From Clostridiales bacterium (GTDB lineage Bacteria > Bacillota > Clostridia > Oscillospirales > Oscillospiraceae): a stretch of DNA of 45,079 nt. This document shows, piece by piece, positions 1 through 8,664 of the stretch. Position numbers and translations under genes: made by a program. How positions within the stretch are numbered: position 1 is the stretch's first letter; every line of letters starts with the position of its first letter. The stretch covers positions 1-45,079 of the forward strand of contig SFDT01000012.1 in NCBI GenBank assembly GCA_004558115.1, written 5' to 3'. The notes below the pieces were generated by a model. The model was not told the DNA's origin. It did no database searches and was given only the letters and a program-made list of their open reading frames with translations.

Positions 1-495
1 GTTGATGTTCTCGGCGGTGGTGCCCATGTGATAGTTGTTATAGGCGTCCCACAGGCCGTCCTTGATCATGGTGTCCACCAGCTTCTTGTCGCCCATGCGG
101 GCGCCCCAGCGGGCGTCGGGGGCGGCGAAGGGAGCGGCGCTCATGTTCTCGGTGCCGCCGCAGACGACCACGTCAGCGTCGCCGGCCAGGATGGAGCGGG
201 CGCCCTCGATGACGGACTTCATGCCGGAGCCGCAGACCATGCCGACGGTGTAAGCGGGCACGGAATAGGGGATGCCGGCCTTGATGGAGACCTGGCGGGC
301 AACGTTCTGGCCCAGGCCGGCGGTCAGGATGCAGCCGAACATGACCTCATCCACCTGCTCAGGCTTCACGCCGGCGCGGTTCAAGGCCTCCTTGACAACG
401 ATGGCGCCCAGCTCGGGAGCGGGGGTGTTCTTCAGAGCGCCGCCAAAGGAACCAATTGCGGTTCTGCAGCAATTCACGACATAGAGCTCTTTCAT
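1..495 (-). CDS. thlA: Acetyl-CoA acetyltransferase (thiolase), N-terminal part, cut by window edge
   Basis: Condenses two acetyl-CoA to acetoacetyl-CoA, the entry step of butyrate-type fermentation. The minus-strand frame begins MKELYVVNCCRTAIGSFGG, the usual thiolase start, and holds the active-site cysteine in GMVCGSGMKS (near residue 89) followed by GGTENMSAAPF. The frame is open for 165 codons to position 1, so about 40% of a usual ~390-residue protein is present and the C-terminal His and Cys lie outside. The start ATG at 495 has an excellent GGAGG site about six bases upstream. A promoter and three Rex-like boxes lie upstream. Family assignment is firm; the symbol is by analogy with clostridial thl, and a paralogue specialised in degradation cannot be excluded. 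Confidence 0.93.
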   Translation of the reverse strand, partial: MKELYVVNCCRTAIGSFGGALKNTPAPELGAIVVKEALNRAGVKPEQVDEVMFGCILTAGLGQNVARQVSIKAGIPYSVPAYTVGMVCGSGMKSVIEGARSILAGDADVVVCGGTENMSAAPFAAPDARWGARMGDKKLVDTMIKDGLWDAYNNYHMGTTAENIN

Positions 496-595
496 GATAG
501 TCCTCCGTTTTTTAAAAATTTTGTTTTGGAAGCGGTGCGGGCGCCTGCCGGCGGCCGCCGCAATTGCTAACCAGTGATTCTCGCGGAAGCAAGGT

Positions 596-633
596 TTGTC
601 AAACTTTAAACAGGATTGCTAAATTTTTGACAA
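596..633. promoter_or_regulatory. Two Rex-like operators in the thiolase leader
   Basis: TTGTCAA-N4-TAAACAG (596-613) and TTGCTAA-N4-TTGACAA (616-633) resemble the Rex redox-repressor operator of Clostridia, TTGTTAA-N4-TTAACAA. They start 20 bp apart, two helical turns, and lie just downstream of the predicted transcription start, a typical repressor position. The second box matches 12 of 14 specified bases; the first is weaker. Confidence 0.5.
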
Positions 634-663
634 ATCAGTGGATACCTCACCACCGCAATTTTG

Positions 664-692
664 ATTATAGTGGGTTTCTCTTCCTCCGTCAA
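664..692 (-). promoter_or_regulatory. Sigma-A promoter of the thiolase gene
   Basis: On the minus strand TTGACG (687-692) is followed after 17 bases by a perfect TATAAT (664-669). It would give a leader of about 160 nt before the thiolase ATG at 495. Confidence 0.75.
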
Positions 693-718
693 TGGGAAAC
701 TGCGGCAGATTTGAATTT

Positions 719-736
719 TTGTTAAATCTTTGACAA
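719..736. promoter_or_regulatory. Rex-like operator upstream of the thiolase promoter
   Basis: TTGTTAA-N4-TTGACAA matches 13 of the 14 specified bases of the clostridial Rex operator. It lies about 27 bp upstream of the thiolase -35 element, so with the two leader boxes it brackets the promoter. Confidence 0.55.
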
Positions 737-739
737 AAC

Positions 740-776
740 AAGGCCGGTTTTCGTCAAGTTGACGAAAACCGGCCTT
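740..776 (-). terminator. Terminator of the glmU-mfd-lipoprotein operon
   Basis: A perfect 18-base inverted repeat (740-757 and 759-776) begins just after the lipoprotein stop codon. On the minus strand it is followed by GTTTTGTC, a short T-rich tail. It separates the operon from the thiolase promoter region. Confidence 0.7.
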
Positions 777-779
777 GCA

Positions 780-1811
780 TCAAGGTTCTCCGTTTTCTGG
801 TGCCGTTTCTTCCCGTCCCAGGCTGGCCCGGAAGGCGGCTGTATCCAGCGTTTCATAGGCCTCCGTGGTCTGGAGCTGGGCCTCGTCCGCCGCCGTTTGC
901 AGCTGCTGGTCCAGCAGGTCCTGCCGCACCGCCTCCGTGTCATCCGGCAGGCGCAGCAAAATGGCCCATCCGTCCTCTGTTTCCACAATGCCGCTGAGCT
1001 GCCCCTCCGCCAGGGCGGCGGCAGCAGCCGCCAGTCCCGCCGGCAGCGTTCCGTCCGCCGGCAGCAGGGTCTTGGGATAATCTTCCGCCCCCCCGGCGGC
1101 GGTGCGCAGGGCGGCAAAGTCCGCCGCCAGGCTCTGGCTGCCGTTCAGCTTCGCAAAGGCCTCCGCCGCCTGGGATTCCCCGTTTTCACCGGAAAAAGTC
1201 AAAAGATCCAGTGTCACATAGCCCTGCTGGCGGAAAAATGATGCCAGCTCCGCCTCTCCGGCCCACAGGCCGCTGGCCTCATCCGCCGCCAGGGCGCACA
1301 GGTGCAGGTATAAATAGTGGTCCTCCGCCAGTTTTTCCGCCGCGGAGCGGTCCAGCCCCTGCTCCGCCAGCCGGGCGAGGTACGCCTCCTCTCCGCCGGC
1401 GGCAGCGGCCTTTTCCGCCCAGTCGGCCTCCATGGCGGAGCGGTCCTCCTCGGTCAGAACGCAGCCGTACCGTCCCGCCCAGGACTCCACCGTGGCGTAC
1501 AGGGCGGCGCTGCGGAGAGCTTGGGACTTGGCGTAGTCCCCCAGGGTGCCGTTCTCCAACGGCGCCGACCAGTTCAGGGCGATGCCGGCGGACCGGTAAT
1601 AATCCTGGATCTCGTCACAGACCACCGTCAGCCAGTACAGGTACTGCCCGGCGGCGACCTCCCGGCCGTCCACGACGGCCACAACGGTGTCCGCCTCCAG
1701 TCCGGCGGCAGACGCCAAGTGTCCGCTCTCCGGCGGTGTCTGCGCCTCTTTCTTTCCACAGGCGCTCAGCAGCAGGCAGATGAGCAGCAGGGGCAGGATG
1801 GTTCGTCTCAT
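780..1811 (-). CDS. PrsA/SurA-like lipoprotein (putative peptidyl-prolyl isomerase)
   Basis: Probably a membrane-anchored extracellular foldase. The 343 residues start with a lipoprotein signal ending in the lipobox LLSAC, so Cys18 would be lipidated. A SurA-N/PrsA-like helical region follows (VVAVVDGREVAAGQYLY near residue 44). A parvulin-like segment lies near the C-terminus (EGQLSGIVETEDGWAILLRL). The parvulin core looks short and alanine-rich, so activity is not assured; a chaperone-only role is possible. It is the last gene of the operon, 52 nt after mfd. The start ATG at 1811 has AAGGAG ten bases upstream. Family placement rests on these end motifs only. Confidence 0.7.
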   Translation of the reverse strand: MRRTILPLLLICLLLSACGKKEAQTPPESGHLASAAGLEADTVVAVVDGREVAAGQYLYWLTVVCDEIQDYYRSAGIALNWSAPLENGTLGDYAKSQALRSAALYATVESWAGRYGCVLTEEDRSAMEADWAEKAAAAGGEEAYLARLAEQGLDRSAAEKLAEDHYLYLHLCALAADEASGLWAGEAELASFFRQQGYVTLDLLTFSGENGESQAAEAFAKLNGSQSLAADFAALRTAAGGAEDYPKTLLPADGTLPAGLAAAAAALAEGQLSGIVETEDGWAILLRLPDDTEAVRQDLLDQQLQTAADEAQLQTTEAYETLDTAAFRASLGREETAPENGEP

Positions 1812-1863
1812 GGCATTCAGGCTCCTTCACGGGATGTCCCATCCTATGCGGCCCAGGCGGATT

Positions 1864-4800
1864 TTATGTCTCCTCCGATGCCAGCTTCAGGTCCTCCACC
1901 AGCTCCGTGGCGGACTCCAGCACATCGGCGCCGGGCTTGAGTTTTAAGGTGATGGCCGGCGCTTCCCCCGCAGCCAGGGTCAGCCGCTGGCGGTATTTGG
2001 GCAGGCCGCACACCGACACCAGCGCCTCCGGCCGGAACACGGCCAGCTGCAGCTTCAAAAGGCTGCCCTTCTGGGAGATGTCGCTGACGCCGGCCTTGGC
2101 CGCCGCCGCCCGCAGCAGCGCCACGTCCAGCAGGGCCAGCACGCTCTTGGGCGCCTCGCCGTAGCGGTCCAGCATCTCGTCCAGCAGGTCGGAGGCGTCG
2201 TCGTTTGTGCGGATGGCGGCGATGCGGCGGTACAGGTCCATCCGCTGCTCCGCCGAGGGCACGTAGCGGTCTGGGATGTTGGCGTTTACCGTCAGGTCGG
2301 CGGAGCACTCCGTCTCGATCTTTTTCTCCTCGCCCTTTTCCTCCAGGACCGCCTCCTCCAGCAGCTTTAAATAGAGGTCATAGCCCACGCTCATGAGATA
2401 GCCGGACTGCTCCGGCCCCAGCAGGTTGCCGGCGCCCCGGATCTCCAGGTCCCGCATGGCGATCTTGAAGCCGGAGCCGAACTCCACGTACTCCCGGATG
2501 GCTGCCAGCCGCTTGGCGGCGGTCTCCTGGAGCACCTTGCCCCGGCGGTAGGTGAGGTAGGCGTAGGCCCGGCGGGCGCTGCGGCCGATGCGGCCCCGGA
2601 TCTGGTGCAGCTGGGCCAGGCCCATTTTGTCGGCGTCCTCGATGATGAGGGTGTTGACGTTAGGGATGTCGATGCCGGTCTCGATAATGGTGGTGCATAC
2701 GAACACGTCCGCCTCGCCGTCCACCATGGCCTGCATGGCGCCGGAGAGCTCCTGCTCGCTCATTTTGCCGTGGCCGGTGACGATGCGCACCTCCGGCCCC
2801 AGCAGCTTCTGGATGCGGGAAGCGGTGAGGTCGATGCTCTCCACCCGGTTGTGGAGGTAATACACCTGTCCGCCCCGGCCCAGCTCTTTGCGCATGGCGT
2901 CCTCGATGACGGCCCAGTCGTGCTCCAGCACATAGGTCTGCACCGGCTGGCGGTCCTGGGGCGGCTCCTCCAGGGTGGACATATCCCGCAGGCCTGACAG
3001 GGCCATGTTCAGCGTCCGGGGAATGGGGGTGGCGGACAGGGTCAGCACGTCCACCTGGCGGCTCATCTCCTTGAGCCGCTCCTTATGGGTGACGCCGAAG
3101 CGCTGCTCCTCGTCGATGATGAGCAGCCCCAGGTCGTGGAACTCCATGGTCTTCTGCAGCAGCTTGTGGGTGCCGATGAGCAGGTCCACCGCCCCCCGCT
3201 TGGTGGCGTCCAGGATACGCTTTTGCTCCTTGGCGGGGGTGAAGCGGGAGAGGACCTCGATGTGGACGGGGAAATTCCGGAAGCGGCCCACGGCGGTGGC
3301 GTAATGCTGCTGGGCCAGGACGGTGGTGGGCACCAGGATGGCGGCCTGCTTTCCGTCCAGGATGCACTTCATAACGGCCCGCAGGGCCACCTCCGTCTTG
3401 CCGTAGCCCACGTCGCCGCACAGCAGGCGGTCCATGGGCCGGGGCTTTTCCATGTCGGCCTTGATCTCCGCGATGCAGCGCAGCTGGTCGTCGGTCTCCG
3501 CGTAGTCGAAGGCCTCCTCAAACTCCCGCTGCCAGGTGGAGTCCGGGGAGAAGGCGAAGCCCGGCTGCCGCTGCCGCTGGGCGTACAGGGCGATGAGCCC
3601 CTTGGCCAGGTCTCGGGCGGCCTTTTTGGCCTTGGTCTTCTGCTTGGCCCACTCAGTGCCGCCCAGCTTGTTGAGCTTCGTGCGCTCCTGGTCCTCTCCG
3701 CCGCCAATGTACTTGGACACCTGATCCAGCTGGGTGACGGGGACGTACAGGCAGTCGCCGCCGGCGTAGTCGATTTTGATATAGTCCTTCTCCACGCCGT
3801 CCACCGGCATTTTCTGGATGCCTACGAACCTGCCCACGCCGTGGTGGACATGGACCACCAGGTCACCGGGGCTCAGGTCCGTGTAGGACTGGAGCTTCTG
3901 GCGGTTGGAGCTGTTTTTCAGCTTCTGACGCTTGTGGGGCGCGGCGGTCAGCTGGCCCTCCGTCAAAACCGCCAGCTTCAGCTGGGGCCATTCGCTGCCG
4001 GCGGACAGGGCTCCCAGGGCCACCCGCACCTCGCCGGGGGCGGGCATGGCGGTGTTCTGAAGGTCCAGCGCCGCCGGGATGTCCCGCTCCTCCAGCAGCC
4101 GCTGGAGGTTCCCGGCCCGGGTCTCGCTGCCGCACAGCACCAGCACGGCGCTGCCGCTGGCGCGGTAGTGGGCCATGTCGCCCACGGCGGTCTCCAGGCT
4201 GCCGCCATAGGAGGAGAGCTGCTTGGCGTTCACGCTCAAAAGGCCCCGGGGCCGCAGGGGATACCGGGAGGTGGGCAGGGAGTTTTCCATGATGACGGGA
4301 AACTCCTCCAGGGCGCCGTACAGCTCCTCGGCGGACAGCATCAGCTTTGCCCAGTCTCCCGCCAGCAGTCCGGCCTCCAGCAAGGCCTCCGTGTCCTGCT
4401 TGTGCTGGAGGAGGGCGCTTTTCACCCGGTCCTCCACCCGGCCGCTCTCGCACAAAAGCACCACGCTCTCCGGCGGCAGGTAATGGACGCCCGCCGTCCC
4501 CTCCGGGTAGACAGCGGCCAGATAGCGGTCCGCGCCGCCCACGGCGGCCCCGCTGCGCAGCCGCTCCGCGTCCTCCCGCAGGGTCTGGACCGTCCGCTCC
4601 GTCTTCTGCTTTTTGGCCAGTTTGTCCGCCAGGGCGGTCAGGGCATCCGCCAATCCCGCGGCGCCGCCGGGGGCCGCGTGGGGCAGCACCTCCGCCGCCG
4701 GCAGCACCAGGGCGGACTTGACGTTTTTCACCCGCCGCTGGGTCCCGGGGTCAAAGGTGCCCATGGAGTCGATCTCATCGTCAAAGAACTCGCACCGCAC

Positions 4801-5370
4801 CGGCTGCTCCATCAGCGGGGAGAACACATCCAGGATGCCGCCCCGCAGGGCGAACTGGCCCACGCCCTCCACCTGCTGGCAGCGGGTGTAGCCGGCACAG
4901 GCCAGCTGCTCCGTCAGCTCCTTCAAATCCGTCCGCTCTCCCACCGCCAGCGTCCGGGACAGGGACACCAGCCGCTCCGGCGGCAGAGTCCGGGCTGCCA
5001 GGGCATCGGCGGTGGCCACGATGACCGGCGCCTGGCCCCTGGCCATGGCGTACAGGGCCGCCAGGCGGCTTTGCTCCCAGGCCCGGGAGCTGACGGCGCC
5101 CGGATGCAGCTGCCACTCCCGGCCCAAAAGCGTCACCGGCTCCCGGCCCAAAAGCGTCTTCAGGTCCCCGGCAAGCACCTGGACCTCCCGCTCATCGCCG
5201 CACACGAACACCGCCGGGCGGCCCAGGGCCCGGGCCACGGCGGCACCCACACAGGCCCGCTGCACCGGCTGCAGGCCGTTCACCGCCGCCGGACAGCCGC
5301 CCTCCTCCACCCGGCGGATGAGCTCCGCTACCTCCGGGATGGTATTCAGTTTTTGCAGAAACTGTTCCAT
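1864..5370 (-). CDS. mfd: Transcription-repair coupling factor Mfd
   Basis: ATP-dependent translocase that dislodges stalled RNA polymerase and recruits UvrA to lesions. The 1168 residues match full-length Mfd. An N-terminal UvrB-like region contains a polyA-rich degenerate helicase fold. The RNA-polymerase interaction domain follows near residue 500 (GDLVVHVHHGVGRFVGIQ). The RecG-like motor has Walker A GDVGYGKT near 652, DEEQ near 750 and LSATPIPRTL. A TRCF C-terminal domain ends the protein. The in-frame TTG at 5427 adds residues without a ribosome site; the ATG at 5370 has AAGGAA seven bases upstream and is preferred. It follows pth by 124 nt; Bacillus has fin in this gap, and no fin-like frame is seen here. 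Confidence 0.97.
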   Translation of the reverse strand: MEQFLQKLNTIPEVAELIRRVEEGGCPAAVNGLQPVQRACVGAAVARALGRPAVFVCGDEREVQVLAGDLKTLLGREPVTLLGREWQLHPGAVSSRAWEQSRLAALYAMARGQAPVIVATADALAARTLPPERLVSLSRTLAVGERTDLKELTEQLACAGYTRCQQVEGVGQFALRGGILDVFSPLMEQPVRCEFFDDEIDSMGTFDPGTQRRVKNVKSALVLPAAEVLPHAAPGGAAGLADALTALADKLAKKQKTERTVQTLREDAERLRSGAAVGGADRYLAAVYPEGTAGVHYLPPESVVLLCESGRVEDRVKSALLQHKQDTEALLEAGLLAGDWAKLMLSAEELYGALEEFPVIMENSLPTSRYPLRPRGLLSVNAKQLSSYGGSLETAVGDMAHYRASGSAVLVLCGSETRAGNLQRLLEERDIPAALDLQNTAMPAPGEVRVALGALSAGSEWPQLKLAVLTEGQLTAAPHKRQKLKNSSNRQKLQSYTDLSPGDLVVHVHHGVGRFVGIQKMPVDGVEKDYIKIDYAGGDCLYVPVTQLDQVSKYIGGGEDQERTKLNKLGGTEWAKQKTKAKKAARDLAKGLIALYAQRQRQPGFAFSPDSTWQREFEEAFDYAETDDQLRCIAEIKADMEKPRPMDRLLCGDVGYGKTEVALRAVMKCILDGKQAAILVPTTVLAQQHYATAVGRFRNFPVHIEVLSRFTPAKEQKRILDATKRGAVDLLIGTHKLLQKTMEFHDLGLLIIDEEQRFGVTHKERLKEMSRQVDVLTLSATPIPRTLNMALSGLRDMSTLEEPPQDRQPVQTYVLEHDWAVIEDAMRKELGRGGQVYYLHNRVESIDLTASRIQKLLGPEVRIVTGHGKMSEQELSGAMQAMVDGEADVFVCTTIIETGIDIPNVNTLIIEDADKMGLAQLHQIRGRIGRSARRAYAYLTYRRGKVLQETAAKRLAAIREYVEFGSGFKIAMRDLEIRGAGNLLGPEQSGYLMSVGYDLYLKLLEEAVLEEKGEEKKIETECSADLTVNANIPDRYVPSAEQRMDLYRRIAAIRTNDDASDLLDEMLDRYGEAPKSVLALLDVALLRAAAAKAGVSDISQKGSLLKLQLAVFRPEALVSVCGLPKYRQRLTLAAGEAPAITLKLKPGADVLESATELVEDLKLASEET

Positions 5371-5494
5371 AGCTCGATTCCTTGTAAAATTTGGAAATTT
5401 TAACGCAGGACAGCCCCTCACCGCCAACAGGCGGGAGGGGTATCGCTCGCTGTATTCTATTCTTTTTCCGTGTCCGTCATGACGGGCACGGGGC

Positions 5495-6085
5495 TCAGTT
5501 GAAGTCGTTCATGGCCTTCTGGCAGCCGTGCGCAATGATGCACGCCGCCGCGTCAATGGCCTTTTCAAAGCTCTCCAGCAGCACCTGTTTCTCCGCCTTG
5601 GAGGGCTCACCGATGACCCAGTCGATCATGTCGGCTCCGCCGCCGGCAGGGGCGCCGGTACCGATCTTCACCCGGGGGAAGTCCTGGGTGCCCAGGTGGG
5701 CAATGATATTTTTGATGCCGTTGTGGCCGCCGGCGGAGCCGGTGGGCCGAACCCGCAGCTTGCCCACGGGCAGCGACACGTCATCGTAGATCACCAGCAC
5801 GTGGTCGGCGGGGATCTTATAGAACTGCACCGCCTCCCGGACCGCCTCGCCGGAGAGGTTCATGTAGGTCTGGGGCTTCATGACCAGGCACTTGCACCCG
5901 GCGAAGGGGAGGATGTTGTAGGCGGACTTGAACTTCACCTTGTTCAGCTTCACGCCGGCCTTCTCCGCCAGCAGGTCCACGGTGAGAAAGCCCATGTTGT
6001 GGCGGGTGTTGGCGTATTTCTGGCCGGGATTGCCCAGGCCCACCACCAGCCAGTCCACGGCGGCGGATTTGTTTCCAAACAGCAT
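5495..6085 (-). CDS. pth: Peptidyl-tRNA hydrolase
   Basis: Frees tRNA from prematurely released peptidyl-tRNA. The 196 residues show the family core: LVVGLGNPGQKYANTRHNMG with the conserved Asn and catalytic His, then VIYDDVSLPVGKLRVRP with the catalytic Asp, and GSAGGHNGIKNI. The ATG at 6085 has AAGGAG six bases upstream; an upstream TTG at 6112 has no such support. Third gene of the operon, 95 nt after prs. Bacillus subtilis names this gene spoVC. Identification is firm. Confidence 0.96.
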   Translation of the reverse strand: MLFGNKSAAVDWLVVGLGNPGQKYANTRHNMGFLTVDLLAEKAGVKLNKVKFKSAYNILPFAGCKCLVMKPQTYMNLSGEAVREAVQFYKIPADHVLVIYDDVSLPVGKLRVRPTGSAGGHNGIKNIIAHLGTQDFPRVKIGTGAPAGGGADMIDWVIGEPSKAEKQVLLESFEKAIDAAACIIAHGCQKAMNDFN

Positions 6086-6180
6086 ATGCTTCTCCTTAAA
6101 TGGAATGGACAACGCCGCAAGGGCGGGGAAGTGACCTCCCCCGCCTTGCGCGTCAAAATTCAGTATAGGGTCCGCCGAAA

Positions 6181-7140
6181 TCAGCGGAACAGCTTGGAGA
6201 TGGAGACCTCCTGGTAGATGCGCTCGATGGCCTCGGCGAACATGGGGGCCACGGGCAGGTACTTGATCTTCTCGCTCTTGGCAGGATCGATGGCGGGGAT
6301 GGTATCCAGCAGGGCCAGTTCCTTGATGGCGCTGTTGTTCAGCCGCTCAATGGCGGGTCCGGACAGCACGCCGTGGGAGGCGCAGGCGTGGACGCTCTTG
6401 GCGTGGCCCACTTCCATCAAAGCCTGGGCGGCGTTGCACAGGGAGCCGGCGGTATCCACCAGGTCGTCGAACAGGATGCAGTCCTTACCCTCCACATCGC
6501 CGATGACGTTCATGACCTCGCACTGGTTGGCCTTCTGCCGGCGCTTGTCCACGATGGCCAGGTTCATGTGCAGCTTCTGGGCGAAGGCACGGGCACGGGC
6601 CACGGAGCCCACGTCGGGAGAGACCACCACCATGTTCTCACAGTCGGCGCCGAACTTCTTGGCGTAGTAGTCCACGAAAACAGGATTGCCGGCCAGATTG
6701 TCCACAGGGATGTCGAAGAAGCCCTGGATCTGGGCGGCATGGAGATCCATGGTCAGCACGCGGTCAGCGCCGGCGGCGGCGATCATGTTGGCCACCAGCT
6801 TGGCGGTGATGGGATCGCGGGCCTTGGCCTTGCGGTCCTGCCGGGCATAGCCGAAGTAGGGGATGACGGCGGTGATGCGGCCGGCGGAGGCACGCTTCAG
6901 CGCGTCGATCATAATGAGCAGCTCCATCAGATTGTTGTTGACGGGGGTGCAGGTGGACTGGACCACGAACACGTCACTGCCGCGGACGGTCTCGTACAGG
7001 GAGACGAAGATCTCACCGTCGGAGAAGGTGCCCACCTCGGACTCGCCCAGCTTGGTGCCCATGAGCTTGCAGATCTCCTCCGCCAGCTTGGGGTTCGCGT
7101 TACCGGAAAATACCTTGATATCCTTGCCATGAGAAATCAT
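6181..7140 (-). CDS. prs: Ribose-phosphate pyrophosphokinase
   Basis: Makes PRPP from ribose 5-phosphate and ATP, feeding purine, pyrimidine, His, Trp and NAD synthesis. The 319 residues carry YFGYARQDRK, the catalytic/metal region MDLHAAQIQGFFDIPVDNL and the PRPP-binding loop DDLVDTAGS, all typical of class I enzymes. The ATG at 7140 has GAGGG eight bases upstream; the TTG at 7146 was not chosen. It sits 53 nt after glmU, as in Bacillus; the ctc gene that follows prs there is absent. Confidence 0.97.
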   Translation of the reverse strand: MISHGKDIKVFSGNANPKLAEEICKLMGTKLGESEVGTFSDGEIFVSLYETVRGSDVFVVQSTCTPVNNNLMELLIMIDALKRASAGRITAVIPYFGYARQDRKAKARDPITAKLVANMIAAAGADRVLTMDLHAAQIQGFFDIPVDNLAGNPVFVDYYAKKFGADCENMVVVSPDVGSVARARAFAQKLHMNLAIVDKRRQKANQCEVMNVIGDVEGKDCILFDDLVDTAGSLCNAAQALMEVGHAKSVHACASHGVLSGPAIERLNNSAIKELALLDTIPAIDPAKSEKIKYLPVAPMFAEAIERIYQEVSISKLFR

Positions 7141-7193
7141 GTTCAACGCCCTCTTTCTCTATCCTGAATTTTTTGTTTATTTCAAAATTTTTA

Positions 7194-8318
7194 TTACGCT
7201 TTTCCGTGCATCCGCCGGCGGCGGGCCGCCCAGCCCTCTTTGTTCTCCTGCCGGGCACGGGCCACGGCCAGGGCATCGGGGGGAACATCCCGGGTGATGG
7301 TGGCTCCCGCGGCGATATAGGCGCCCTCGCCCACCGTCACCGGCGCCACCAGGTTGGTGTTGCAGCCGATGAACGCGTTGTCGCCGATGGTGCAGCGGTG
7401 CTTTTTGAAGCCGTCGTAGTTGGTGGTGACGGTGCCGCAGCCGAAGTTGACGCCGCTGCCCACGTCGGCGTCGCCCACGTAGGTCAGATGGCTCATCTTC
7501 GTGCCCTCGCCCAGCACGCAGTTTTTCAGCTGGACGAACGCGCCCACATGGCACTTGGCGCCCACGGTGCAGTTGGGGCGGATGTGGGCATAAGGGCCCA
7601 CGTCGCAGCCGTCGCCCAACGTGCTCTCATTGACCTGGGAGGCGTTGACAGCCACGTCATCGCCCAGCACGCAGCTGTTCACCAGGGCGTTGGGGCCGAG
7701 GGTGCACCGGCGGCCGATGCGGCACGGGCCCTGCAAAATGGTGCCCGGCAGCAGCACGGTGCCCTCGCCGATGGTCACACGGGGGTCGATATAAACGGCG
7801 GCGGGGTCCAGGACGCGGACGCCGCTGCGGATGTGGCCCTTCACGATGCGCTGCCGCAGCAGTCCCTCCAGCTCGGCGATGGTGTCCGGTCCGTAGACGG
7901 GCAGCCAACCGGGGACCAGCTCCGCGGCGCTGACCGCGTTGGTCATCTTCGTCTTCCAGACCTCCTGCAGCTCATAGCCCGGGGCGGCATAGGCAAAGCC
8001 CGCGCCGGCCTCCTCCATGGGCATGGCCGCCCGGGGCAGCACCAGCACCGGGTCCGGGCTGTTCAAAAACGCCAGCAGCTCGCTGTGCTGCTCGGACACG
8101 GTCACATCCGCCTCCGCCGGGAAACAGGCCCGGGCCGCCTCCGCGAAGCGGGGGCCGCAGACAACAAAAAACCGCTGCACGCCATCGGCCAGCAACTTGT
8201 CACTCATCCATTGCAGGATCGGGCAGAACAACACGGCTTCCAGCATCAGCGGCTTGGAGTGCTCCGGGATGGAGGAGTCTTCTTCAAAAAAGAAAACAGC
8301 ACTCTGGGGGCGAACCAT
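7194..8318 (-). CDS. glmU: GlmU-like protein: intact acetyltransferase, degenerate uridylyltransferase domain
   Basis: Expected to acetylate glucosamine 1-phosphate for UDP-GlcNAc synthesis. Residues about 165-374 form a left-handed beta-helix of hexapeptide repeats very close to the GlmU C-terminal half, with the catalytic His in KMSHLTYVGDADVG (His277), NFGCGTVTTNYDG and ALAVARARQENK. Residues 1-160 are short and lack the nucleotidyltransferase signature LAAGxGTRM, so the uridylyltransferase step is probably lost. The total of 374 residues compares with about 455 for bifunctional GlmU. The ATG at 8318 has GGAGGAG about seven bases upstream. Position before prs-pth-mfd matches Bacillus glmU. 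A separate UDP-GlcNAc pyrophosphorylase would be needed elsewhere. Confidence 0.88.
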   Translation of the reverse strand: MVRPQSAVFFFEEDSSIPEHSKPLMLEAVLFCPILQWMSDKLLADGVQRFFVVCGPRFAEAARACFPAEADVTVSEQHSELLAFLNSPDPVLVLPRAAMPMEEAGAGFAYAAPGYELQEVWKTKMTNAVSAAELVPGWLPVYGPDTIAELEGLLRQRIVKGHIRSGVRVLDPAAVYIDPRVTIGEGTVLLPGTILQGPCRIGRRCTLGPNALVNSCVLGDDVAVNASQVNESTLGDGCDVGPYAHIRPNCTVGAKCHVGAFVQLKNCVLGEGTKMSHLTYVGDADVGSGVNFGCGTVTTNYDGFKKHRCTIGDNAFIGCNTNLVAPVTVGEGAYIAAGATITRDVPPDALAVARARQENKEGWAARRRRMHGKA

Positions 8319-8379
8319 GGTCAATCTCCTCCCTCACAAAAAGTAATCTCAAACAGTAATCGCTTGCTTTCGCGGGTCT

Positions 8380-8388
8380 ATTATATCA
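8380..8388 (-). promoter_or_regulatory. Extended -10 promoter of the glmU operon
   Basis: On the minus strand TGATATAAT (8380-8388) is a perfect extended -10. No good -35 lies 17 bases upstream, as expected for this class. It gives a leader of about 55 nt before the glmU-like ATG. Confidence 0.65.
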
Positions 8389-8399
8389 AACTTTTGTGG

Positions 8400-8595
8400 G
8401 AAATCCAGTGTTTCCGGCGAATTTATTCAGGAAATTTCTCCGAAATCTTTTCCGCTTTTTGTCGTTTTTTTGTAACAGGCAACGGTTTTCCTCTTTTTCG
8501 GCGGCCGCTTTTTTCATTTTTTCGTCGTTTTGCAAAATTTCCGGATTATTTGTCGTGATTTCTTCTGAAAATCCAGAATATTTTTCACATTATAG
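8400..8595. other. Pyrimidine-rich intergenic region between divergent genes
   Basis: The 345-nt gap between the glmU-like gene and trmL is markedly AT- and pyrimidine-rich compared with its surroundings. Apart from the two promoters at its edges no gene, repeat or operator was recognised in it. Confidence 0.6.
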
Positions 8596-8624
8596 TTGAA
8601 TTTGTGCACGTAAAGGATTACAAT
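8596..8624 (+). promoter_or_regulatory. Sigma-A promoter of trmL
   Basis: TTGAAT (8596-8601), a 17-base spacer and TACAAT (8619-8624). The -10 overlaps an in-frame ATG at 8623, which would therefore lie upstream of the transcript. This decides the trmL start in favour of the ATG at 8665. Confidence 0.8.
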
Positions 8625-8664
8625 GATGTTCGCTTGTATAGAAAGGGGCGGTTTTACCGAATTT

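Noticed and set aside
3085..5403. A 772-codon open frame antisense to mfd
   Set aside because: Low-complexity shadow of a firmly identified gene; no ribosome site or family motif.
5371..5494. A fin (yabK) gene between pth and mfd as in Bacillus
   Set aside because: The 124-nt gap has only small hairpins and no frame of suitable length.
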